A stretch of 64,000 bases of DNA, taken from positions 2,454,408 to 2,518,407 of the forward strand of contig NC_043744.1 in NCBI RefSeq assembly GCF_004337985.1. Reading direction: 5' to 3'. The position numbers and the translations under genes are program-made. This DNA is from Pyricularia pennisetigena (taxonomy: Eukaryota; Ascomycota; Sordariomycetes; Magnaporthales; Pyriculariaceae). The notes below the pieces were generated by a model, which was given only the letters and a program-made list of their open reading frames with translations, was not told where the DNA came from and searched no databases. Positions 54,798 through 64,000 of this stretch are shown piece by piece (positions within the stretch are counted from its first letter, which is position 1; every line of letters begins with the position of its first letter).

Positions 54798-57700
54798 ATC
54801 GAAGATAGTTGCGAGCAGAAAATTGTGGATAGTAAGGTTACCCAAAGATGCATTTGTCCATACTTCATCGAAACCTGGAAACCTGATTATCCCCAGCATA
54901 TGTTAATGCAACTGGACTTGTAGGTCATGTAGAAAAGTTAACCGATAAAATATAAATAATATCCGCTGGAGTGCTCGTGAGTTGGGCATAGTGTTACGTC
55001 AAGCTGAAGCGTGAGGGTGACTGGTCTGATGGCGATTGTACAAGTGACCCAGAGCATCATAAGATGATCGAGAAGAACAAGACTTGAAACGGAGCGGGCG
55101 AAAATGGCTAAGCCATACCCGCTTTTCACACATTGGGATAAAAAGATTGCTTATAGGACCTGCCCAGTCCCGGGCTTTCCAGGCCTTGTGGCGTGAACGA
55201 AGAGGCCCTTCTGAAGGTACTGTTTGCATGCGCCAACACTCTCTCAAACGATGAATGGAAAGTATACAGTTTCTAGCAATAAGATCCAGCAATTTGAGAC
55301 TGTGATGCAGGGACATACAGATGGACGCACTGATTGTTATAATGTTCTGAGTGGCAATGGCGATAATGGGAACTTCGGCGATCGCCATAGCAAATTCTGA
55401 TATCTGTGCGTCTTTTTGAAGTGTGATTGCGAGCTCATATTAGAGGTTGGATGCGCTGGTCTAAGCATTCAGCCAAAACTCATAAACAATGGCAGAAAGA
55501 TTCATGTTTGCCAGTTACTTAGATATAATATTGTCTCGTGCTATTTTATCTGCTATTGATTGTCGCAGATACAGGTCTTGGAGGTCAGACAGGAAGGTCA
55601 GCTTTACATGCTACATGCTCATAACTGAAGCGTGTTGCCGCAGTATTGCAGACTATGAAGATATCTATCTTGTTCTCGACGGACTTTTTGACATCCGGAA
55701 TTCGCCGAAGAATGCATGTGTCATGGATATATTTAATGTGCTATTTCTCGAGTCAACTGCCCTAGCTGAGCAACTTGCATCTGATCCAAGATGATAGGAT
55801 ATGGGTGAGGAAGAATTTGCTTGCTTCTGTAGGGGTCGGAGAACCTGTACACTTAAGGCCGATGGCCTCCGACTCCAGAAAGCTTCTTAGAAAACGAGCT
55901 GTTGAGCTGGAACCGAAAAGAGAAAGGGTAAATATAGGACTGGAGAAGCAGCTGTGTCTTGGAGTTAGTTTACATCATTACTAAGGGTATGTGGATACAT
56001 TTCGATGCGGAGCTGCTGTCTTCCAACAGTTGGCTCATGGTAGTCGTAGAAGTCCTCGTTCACACATGCCAAGCTCACCAGGTCTATAAGAGACAGCTGG
56101 ACTAGTACCATGCGGTGAGATTTAGTTATTGTATCCTGGCTATTCACGAGACTTTGGGGACGTGGGATCAGGGGGAACTCGAGAACATGAACCGACGGGT
56201 TGGAGGGGGGCAAAAGAGAACTGTCAAGGATATGACGATGTTGCAGCCAAGAGAAGAAGATACTGTGGAATTCAATATCCTATGGTGGATATTGTGCTAA
56301 GTCAAAAATTCAAACCGGTGGAAGATTGGGCAAGGACAGGCCAAGTCGGATGCAGAATACACCGCAGACAATCATCTCTGCATAGATCCTACATGTTTGC
56401 CCATTTTTCTTGAAGTTGAAAGTAGGTGAGGGTAAGTAGATATCTAGATATCCAAGGTCAAACAATCATTAGACTTGTGACGAGAGTAACAGTGCTGTCA
56501 GTGGCTGATACACGATTCGGCCTTTGCACGCATGCATCCCCGATATATCAGTCCATACATGCCAAAGGGTCACTAGCCTCAAGGTCGCAGGCGCCGCGAG
56601 CATGTGCAGCATGGGCGGCTTCACCAGCTGGTTCCGAACTAGGTCCCTGTTCTTCGCTTTGCCAGAGCATTTACTGTCCCGGGGCTGTGAGAGCATATAC
56701 ATGTTGTGTCTACGTCTACATAACAGCGGAACGACGAGAAGATACAACAAACGCAGACATAATGCCGAGGCACAATGTTGCTCACCCAGCTTAAGTCTAG
56801 GGTTTTCACTGGAGTGGTGTTTGCCAGCGCATTTGGAAGCTGGGAGTATTAATTTTGCTGTGCATATAAAACTCTGAGCCCTACATTGGTTAATATCACG
56901 AAGGCCACTGGTAGACCAGCCACTAGCTCAACATCATGGAGAATACGGCAATAGCTCAGCACGGTGGGGGCATGAGTCTACTTCGGAAATATAGTGATAT
57001 AAACAACGAAGTAGCGGAGGCCCTGCCGGGGGTGTGCCGTTGAAGGATCTATGGGTCCTCTTGATCTTGAGAAGTATTACATACGACCAATTCGACTTAT
57101 TGTAGGCCAGCTTGGATGAGCCTGCATATATCGAACAAACGCATAGCGAAGCACTGGGCTCTGGAATCGTATCATAGGCCAACCGATGAAATCGCAACTA
57201 TGAGAAATGAGGAGGGAGATCAGCTCTATTCAAAACGGTTTGGGCGATTTCGACGACACTTCAACATCGACGTCTCTGAAAAGATGTATATGGTCAAAAG
57301 AATCATAAAGCCCGCCCTGATGAGGATGGTGCAAGTTAGGGGTACACGTGACCTCGTGGCTTAAGGGATCGGCCAGGGGCTAAATTACCCGTCCACCTGT
57401 TCACTCGAGAAAGGCGGGCGTGATGTCAAATCCAAGGACTAGCCGCCTTCCCGGACTCTGTCATGCACCAAAGCCCAGATCATTCCATGCAACGCATATC
57501 CATCACCGATTTATAATGCAAAATCCTTGATATTACTGTCTAGTCGCAAAACTCCATGGCGCCGATCCAAGACTCCCTCAAGTGTGAACAGGACAAAAAC
57601 TTCCAATAGGTAAATGTACGGTGTCCGGTAAGGATGCCGGACGAATGGGTAGGTGTGGTTGTGGCGAATGAAATCGAAGCAGATGAAGCGATTGCGCGAT

Positions 57701-57803
57701 AAACTGAGATACCCAGATGAAGTGACATTGACTGTCTGCCTCTGCAGTTTGCTGAACCGAGGCTTGAGAGCTAGAACCCCCGGGAGATTGACGACATCGC
57801 ATC

Positions 57804-58723
57804 TCACATGGCCATCTCTGCCTGCAGCTTCCTGAGCTCCGCCTCCTCGTCGTCTTCCTCGACGGCCGTTGCCTTTCCCTTGACTGGTAATCACATTGTC
57901 AGTACTGGTGATCATGATGCAAAAATATCTCCCGCAAAAGCTCTCCCGGACTCACTTTCTGTATTCACAGCTGCTGGTAAGCGGTGGATAGCGTCCGATA
58001 CCGGCCCGGTCTTGAGCATATTCTCGTCCAGTTGCTCTTGTTGCATCGCTTCCAGCTCGTCCTCCAGGTCGGCATCGTCGATCGCCTCGTTGCCAAGTTG
58101 GTTGTTTGTGATGGCGTTGACAATCTCCTCGCTCAGAGCATTTTGCTCCCGTAACTTGTCCCTGTGTGGAAGAAATCGTGATTGGTTAGCCAAGGGCCAG
58201 TGGCATCGGTGACACCAGAGTAACAACTCAAGGAATGCCAGAACGTACATGGTCTCGTCCACCTTCTCCACAGTGAGCTTCCCGTGTATATCCTCCATGG
58301 CCTTGCCTGCCTTCTTCATGGCCTCGAGTGTCTCCATGTTGATGTTTGCAGACTCGATGGCGTTTATCTGCTGCTCAAGCGTGCCGATCTGTGAGAGCGT
58401 CTGGTCGAGACTGTGCTCATGTGTCTTCTTCCTCTTCAACGCGGCCTTGGCGGCTGTCGGTTCACGAGTATGTTAATCAGTAAGAGCCAAGCACAGCCTA
58501 AATATCCGCGCTAGGTTGGGGCGGCTGCTGTTCACTCACCATTCTTGTTTGTTGAAATGTTCTTCCTTGCGATCGCATCCTGTTCGGAAATCTGATTTTG
58601 CAGGTGCTTTTCACGCTTCTGAAGCATGTCGAGTTGTGACCGTAGCCCCAAGATGGCATTCTTGGGCGTGTCCTTTCGCCGTTGCGCGGCGTTTCCACCA
58701 AACCATCCCCATACGCCTGACAT
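57804..58723 (-). CDS. SNF7: ESCRT-III subunit Snf7/Vps32
   Basis: Four exons, 58723-58540, 58453-58249, 58161-57956 and 57883-57804, give 224 residues with all phases consistent. It starts MSGVWGWFGG and continues with the long basic first helices (RRKDTPKNAILGLRSQLDM) and the coiled-coil core. The acidic C-terminal half follows, with ADLEDELEAMQQEQLDE and a final MIM-type helix EEDDEEAELRKLQAEMAM that binds Vps4. Snf7 forms the main membrane filament of ESCRT-III in multivesicular-body formation and membrane scission. In filamentous fungi it also works with Rim20/PalA in alkaline-pH signalling; that is family knowledge. The length equals that of fungal orthologues. It is divergent from TEN1, which starts about 750 nt away. 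Confidence 0.96.
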
Positions 58724-59470
58724 GATTAATTTCTTCTGTGTAAATAAGAACCAACGTGGTTGTACAGAGTCCAACTCGTCCCGTCCTGATATAAGTCTTG
58801 TATGAGCCCCCCAGTTCCGTAGGCCAAGGTCGTCTGTCGTCTGGATCGCTTCGGACGTGGACGCGGCCGTAGGTTTGCTTCACGGCTGACCTGTCTCGCC
58901 CCGCGCGGAACTTGATAAGCCAGGGTTATATGGCGGGGTATGAGCTGAGGCAAGACTCTCGTTACGTAGTTCGTCGATTTAAAGGTTGAAAAGGGGATGG
59001 AGCCAGCGATAAATTCAAGTGGTAGTGTAATAGGTGCGAGCCGCAACGCGGTGCTCGGGAATGTTTCGTCGCCAGAGTTTGAAGTACTGGTTGGGTGGGA
59101 ATGACGGCGATGTCATCTGGTAGGTCCGACGCCAGCTGCCTGGGCACGGGACGGGGGTATGATGCAAGTAGATTCGAGAAATGAGCCACAGCAACGTTCA
59201 GCCGGACATATTCCGATATTAGTCATCAACGGTCAAGACCCCGATCGAGCAGAGTAGTCTCGACACGTGACGGACTCGGGCGGTGCCTTGACTTTGTTTG
59301 AATCGATTGCCAATTCTGGAGGATTCGAGCTGAAGTTTACCCAAACTTACTTTGCAAGGTACCAATCTAATTTACCTGCACATACATAGTATCCTCGAGG
59401 TTCCAGTCAGGCAACTGGTTGTTAGCATATCTAAATCGCCCAGCCGGCCACAGCACAGGTCATCCTCATC
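58724..59470. other. divergent promoter region (SNF7 / TEN1)
   Basis: 747 nt between the two divergent start codons, presumably shared. No recognised regulatory motif beyond scattered CCAAT-like pieces; no gene. Confidence 0.6.
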
Positions 59471-60010
59471 ATGTCGAATGGCCCTCCTCCATCGAGACTA
59501 GTCTCGATTTCGACGCTTCCTTCATGTGAGATCGGAGACAAAGTGAGGTTTCTGGGCTGGTGAGCTGTCAAGACATTTTGACTGCTTTCAAGGGCAGATT
59601 TGAGAACAAAACGATCCACGACTGACTGGAAGACTGACCAAACGCTGCCCATTGTCAGCGTCACCTCCTATGCGACCAGTAATGCGACCCTGACGCTCGA
59701 AAATACATTTCAGCTGAGAGACCGTGATTCCGGTCTCCGCCAATCGCGGGTTCAGGCACTCGTCGACGTAAATCTTGTTCTTCAAGCCTTAAACCAAGAG
59801 CAGACACGGCCTGGTGAATGGGTCAACGTTCTTGGCTACGTTACCAAGTCGGGTTCCTCTGGCGACAAAAGAACTGGCAGCCATCGTGTCAAAGTGCAAG
59901 CCCTCTTACTTTGGTCCGCTGGGTCACTGAGTCTACAGGACTACGAGAAAACACTATCGTCTCACATTAAAGGATTACCAGCCGGCCCGGACTCTCCGAA
60001 AGAGTTCTGA
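59471..60010 (+). CDS. TEN1: CST complex subunit Ten1
   Basis: Two exons, 59471-59559 and 59659-60010, give 146 residues. The start MSNGPPPSRLVSISTLPSC leads into the OB-fold pattern of fungal Ten1: EIGDKVRFLGCVTSYATSN, then NATLTLENTFQL, VDVNLVLQALNQEQ and GEWVNVLGYV. The intron falls in the Cys codon of FLGCV. Ten1 joins Stn1 (and Ctc1/Cdc13 where present) to cap telomere 3' overhangs and regulate Pol alpha fill-in. Because the gene is short, fast evolving and split after 89 nt, it is easily missed; a frame starting inside the intron at 59600 would give a wrong N-terminus. The C-terminus (GLPAGPDSPKEF) is short and disordered. Confidence 0.85.
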
Positions 60011-60245
60011 GAACGTACGCCCGGCGGCATGGCTGTACGGAGTACGTGACACACGCCCTGTGCCGTTGCCGCGCGTGTCCTACCTTGCATGGCTGCAGTA
60101 TTCAGTCTACGATTTTAATTGGCTAAAATAAAAACAAAAAAGGAAAAGAAAAGGCAGTTGAACAGAGTACGCCATCGCACTAGACTTCTATGCTGGCATG
60201 CTACGGTTGTTGTCTTTGACTGGCTCGGAGCAAGCACCGAATTCT

Positions 60246-60289
<44 letters not shown>

Positions 60290-61318
60290 CCTTTCGTGAT
60301 ACCCTTACAATCTGCTCTGGAGTAATACAGCAGATTGCCATCTGTAATGGTAAATTGAGGATTGAAAGATGGTGTTGTTGTTGTTAATTTTTCCAAAGTC
60401 TTGTGTACCATCCTCCTCTTCTGACGTCGAACGACCAATCAATCGGTCGCAGTCACTGGGGTCACTGGGACTAATGACAATTTCCGGCAGCATCAAGCAT
60501 AATGGTGCACAGTTCGGAATCCCAGAGCAGGCAGCCCCCAAAAAGCACTGACTGCGCATACCGGCATTCCGGTAACTGCCATGTCATCGTGCTTGACGGA
60601 GCAGAAGGGCGAGATAGGTGGTCATCCAGACCTAGTCTCGCTCGGCATTGGCTCTCGTTCAAAATAGTAAGTCTCATTTGGCGGTCAACCTTCCAAGTTG
60701 TTCCGGCTTGCAGCTGGCTGACAGTTTGAGCACAGCAAGTGTGCGGGAACTTCCGACCGCCATCTTGGGCAATCTCCTTATCAGAGACATTATTCAGGTT
60801 CAGCCTGGTGTTTAATTTTGTGCTATCCACCAGAAAGCTTCTATAGAGCTACTCAGGCAACCAAAGCAGCGAAACGGAACAATACATTTGCCTAGTCCTC
60901 CATCCACAAACCAACGACCTCTGCTGGCTGTTGCCGGCGCAGTCAGATTCGATTCTTGGCTAACAAGGCCTGAAACTCGGCGGCGCAGTGACAACGCAAT
61001 CGCACTGCTGCAGGCTCATACACACCAGCCGTTGCCATACATGAATAACATAAAAATATGCAGCGTCCATTGGACCCCCAAAAACGCTAGATGACAGTAT
61101 AGGTCTCGACATGGGCAAATGTCACGCAACAGCGACAGCAAACGCCCGTAACGCAGCGTAGAGTATCATTTACAACATGGGATCTCCGGCCCACTGCATC
61201 GGCGATGCGCCATCTCAGCAATCTTGGCGCTCTCTTTGGCAGCGCCAAGCTTTATTGGGTGCTTCGACCTGCACACATTCTTGGGTTCTTCCACCGAACT
61301 CTCGGTTGTTTTCATTGG
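60011..61318. other. 1.3-kb convergent spacer
   Basis: Between Ten1 and the small conserved gene. It holds a T41 homopolymer at 60249-60289. No gene is recognised. Confidence 0.65.
60249..60289. repeat. T41 homopolymer
   Basis: Uninterrupted run of about 41 T, flanked by CT-rich sequence, about 240 nt beyond the Ten1 stop codon. Confidence 0.95.
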
Positions 61319-61850
61319 TCAGCCTGGGCGTCTGCTACGGCCGCCTCTCTCATCATCCCTCCTGTGCCGCCTGTGAGGGTTTCGTGTGCCAGACCCGCCA
61401 CGATTGATCTCCACGGGCTTGTGCCACGGACGCTTGAGAGTCTTTTGCTCGGCGTCGGCACTGCTGCTGCCGGATGACTGTCGGGCTTCGGCCTGTCTTC
61501 TATACATTTCGCGAGACTTGTTGCATATGTCGTCGATTTGTTCCTACCGCCCAAGTCAGGAATCGATTTCGAATGCGTATCTGCTTAGTTCAGTTTTTGG
61601 ACAGATGGCTCACATCAGAGAGGCATGGCCCTGGAGTGGTAATCAGGAAGCCATCCTCGCCCTGTGATGTTATCGTGGTCAGTGGTATATCTACACCTTT
61701 CCTTGGCCACAGGCATCTTACCTCGTTCTGATAAGTGCGCACGCTGGCCTCAGGTCCGAGATAGTAACGTATTTCGGCAACAATCACCTTTCTGTGGATG
61801 TCTATGTTGGGGATCCAATATGTCTTTTTCGCTGCTTCAAAGGAAGACAT
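61319..61850 (-). CDS. small conserved fungal protein (YWIP / YYLGPEA motif)
   Basis: Three exons, 61850-61722, 61661-61614 and 61543-61319, give 133 residues. Each intron lies at a codon boundary (phase 0). The first exon encodes MSSFEAAKKTYWIPNIDIHR and VAEIRYYLGPEASVRTYQNE; the 48-nt second exon gives GEDGFLITTPGPCLSD; the third continues EQIDDICNKSREMYRRQAEA and ends in a basic, Pro/Arg/Gly-rich tail. Short fungal proteins with the same order (YWIP, YYLGPEA, EDGFLITTPG, QIDDICxKSRE) seem widespread, but I know no function. The basic tail (RNPHRRHRRDDERGGRSRRPG) could bind nucleic acid; this is inference. The second exon would be overlooked by most frame-based searches. Confidence 0.75.
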
Positions 61851-64000
61851 GACTGCGAATAGGTATTGCAGTTAATGGCTTAGATGGCGCTGCCGGGGGA
61901 AACACGGGGCACAAAAACACAACCCTCCTTCCTCTTCGCCATGGGGGTTGGCGCGGTATTTATATTTGCCCGTTCACGGTAATAACGGCTGATCCTCAAA
62001 GTGCACACGAACTCAAGACAATGCGACTCTGTGATAGGGCGTACTTGTGATTGTTTTATGCAGCTCCTGGCCAATGCTTGTTCAACTTTTTTTTTTTTTT
62101 TTCATTTTTGAGCTTGTTTCTCTCCGTTCATCTCGTTCAAGATCTCCGTCAGCTACAAGCTTAGTCCCTTCATTTCACAGCCTGCTGCCTTGGTGAAGTA
62201 TCAGTGACCGGAAGAATACCGCGTTCGACAGGGTTATTTCTTCTCCCCTTTGCCAATTTGGCATCGAAACCGTGAGTAGAAACCTACGTGCAGCCGATTT
62301 CGTAAGCGGCGCGCGGCGTGGTTAAGACTTGATTGGTTTGTAATTGGCCGCCTCACTTTGCTTTTTCTAGCAGTTTTTCCCAACCTGGGCGACTTACACC
62401 ACCCTCTTTTTCTCTCTCTCTCTCGTCTTCGTCACGTACCTTCCCGTGATGCACCCCTCAATCACTGCAAATGCATGTGCTCTTTTTGGAATAATTCATC
62501 TAAGAAACGAGACCAGTTTACCATTACCAACAGCAAACCAGGCACATTTATTGACGGATTTCCATGCAAGCAAAATAGAATGACCAATCCCAGCTGTACA
62601 TAAAGCTGTTGCCGGCTAGGATACATTCCGGCAGGCAAAAAGCCCAGGATCCGTTTGAATGGAACCTCTCTGGAATGTTTCGATTGCCGGCCGGGTTCTA
62701 GATAAAATGGTAAGCAACCCTCCACTACCCGCGTGTGTTGGTTCACCGGTATCTGTTTATCTCGTCTTCGCATCACGAGCGCCATAGTTTTCGGGCGCGT
62801 CCAAAGTCCGCCCTGCTGTCGATCTTTGTTTCATTCGAGGCGAGGAGAGATCTAGAAATATCGCCACTTCCAAGTGTTGTTGGTCATGGTTTACCGTGAG
62901 GGGGAGACTGCTCAGGATTGTCGTTTCGGCAGTAAAAAGCAGCCCGATTCTGCAAGTGAGGTTGCCTTAACCTCGCAGCTACGGAGTATATTTTAGCGGT
63001 TTTGACAGCTTGTCAACTAACTACCATGTAGAAAGCACAACTGCCGGCTCAAGCTGTTCATGGGGATTCGGGCGACGAAATCGCGACTTCGACCTATGTG
63101 CCTTTGCGTACTTCTTGCCATTATATGTGGTGCTCTAGTTTGCCCGCAGGCGAGCAGTGAAATGTGAGCTAAGGCTGGCAGGCAGTAACCTAAAACAATA
63201 CTTGACGATCTGTCAAAAATATATCTATCGCCTGGCATTGTCAAAAGCCGAATGCTGATGGCACTTGGGTTGCTGGCCAAGACTACTGCGTAAGCAGCTC
63301 TGCTAAGTTACGGACTATACGCCGCACTCCATACATGGGATAGGGATTTGCGACTCCAGAGCCACATCCGACTACTTACGGAAAGTCAGACACTTTTTTT
63401 CACTGTACACAAAGAATATACAAAGCAAGGCAAGGATCTACAAAAGACCTTGCCAACAAAACCGGGAATACCCTGAAATCTGACCAGGCTCTCCCCGATC
63501 TTATGCCTCGCCCAAATCGCCCTACCACCTCAAGAGTGGTTTCCCCACCCAAAGTCCAATATGTGATTAAAGAAAGCTGCCCAAAGAAGAAGCACATGCC
63601 CCAAACCTTACTCAACCTTGATATTTCTTTTGCCCCTCGAAGCATAGGATCACCTCCAATTGCAGAAGAAGAAGAAAAAAAAAACCCAAAAAGTACAAAA
63701 CGACCCTCCATGTCATGAATATGCCCGCGCATTGCCGCCCAACGACACACCGCTCGCCAAGACGGCGAAACCACCCCAGACCGCTTTGCCTGGCCCGCGT
63801 GCCACGAACCCNNNNNNNNNNNNNNNNNNNNNNNNNNNNNNNNNNNNNNNNNNNNNNNNNNNNNNNNNNNNCCCCCCCCCTCTCAACTCAGTTTCCACTA
63901 CCCTTCCCTAGACAAAGGGCAGTTTGATTTGCAGCTTGGTGGCTTGTAGATGTTATACTCGTTAAGAGGTTGGGAGGCCCAACTCCGTGTCTGCATGCAG
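61851..64000. other. 2.1-kb spacer with assembly gap
   Basis: No coding frame with resemblance on either strand. T-run at 62090-62102. A block of 60 N lies at 63812-63871, so the true length and content there are unknown; a C-run follows the gap. Confidence 0.6.
63812..63871. other. assembly gap (60 N)
   Basis: Sixty consecutive N, directly followed by a C9 run and C-rich sequence. The flanks are short of any recognised gene. Homopolymer or simple repeat content may have caused the break. Confidence 0.98.

Larger units (their letters stand above)
54162..57803. other. 3.6-kb gene-poor, A/T-enriched spacer
   Basis: Between the tRNA pair and the Snf7 3' end. It is more A/T-rich than neighbouring gene regions and holds only short, broken frames. 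One, at 55489-55794 on the plus strand, contains YEDIYLVLDGLFDI, reminiscent of a NACHT Walker B (see findings). An A42 run is at 54755-54796. Confidence 0.55.

Noticed and set aside
59600..60010. Ten1 read as a single-exon gene from 59600.
   Set aside because: That start lies within the intron; splicing 59559 to 59659 restores the conserved OB-fold strand.

Overview
This is a nuclear segment from a filamentous ascomycete, most likely a Sordariomycete; the species cannot be named from the sequence alone. Genes are intron-poor. Introns are short (about 50-110 nt, longer in a few genes) with GTAAGT/GTGAGT-type donors and CTAAC/CTGAC-like branch sites. Spacers hold long A/T homopolymers and TACCTAGGTACC-like motifs. 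There are no operons, no transposon ORFs and no CRISPR. A 60-N assembly gap lies at 63812-63871.

Layout. 0-7.5 kb: a YWTD propeller protein, a long single-pass membrane protein with a disordered cytoplasmic tail, and a secreted DUF1996 protein. 7.4-11.1 kb: a gene-free spacer. 11-24 kb: an auxilin/Swa2-type J protein, a Ubc7-type E2, an Mmc1-like mitochondrial protein, the splicing protein SmD3, a PAF-acetylhydrolase-like lipase and a DUF7025/AAA ATPase. 25-35 kb: an 82-residue membrane protein, a secreted kelch protein, a 3-mercaptopyruvate sulfurtransferase, APC11, a low-complexity protein, and a plasma-membrane syntaxin (Sso1/Psy1 type). 38-41 kb: a MEMO-family protein and a GT8 glycosyltransferase. 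41.5-51 kb: a giant disordered protein of about 3150 residues. 54 kb: two intron-containing tRNA genes (Glu-CTC and Lys-CTT) only 9 nt apart. 57.8-62 kb: ESCRT-III Snf7, the telomere CST subunit Ten1 and a small conserved fungal protein. From about 62 kb to the end no gene is recognisable.

Most genes are unrelated housekeeping functions. Several act in membrane traffic (auxilin, syntaxin, Snf7) or ubiquitin pathways (Ubc7, APC11), but nothing suggests a biosynthetic cluster or shared regulation. Exon structures were rebuilt by joining frames at splice signals and checking phase and family continuity.

The most unusual items are: a syntaxin whose frame continues about 160 codons past its membrane anchor, with three Lys-Arg sites; the giant disordered protein with a 12 x 24-nt repeat array of higher-order structure; the tRNA pair with no Pol III terminator between its members; and a perfect 14-bp inverted repeat in a gene-free spacer.
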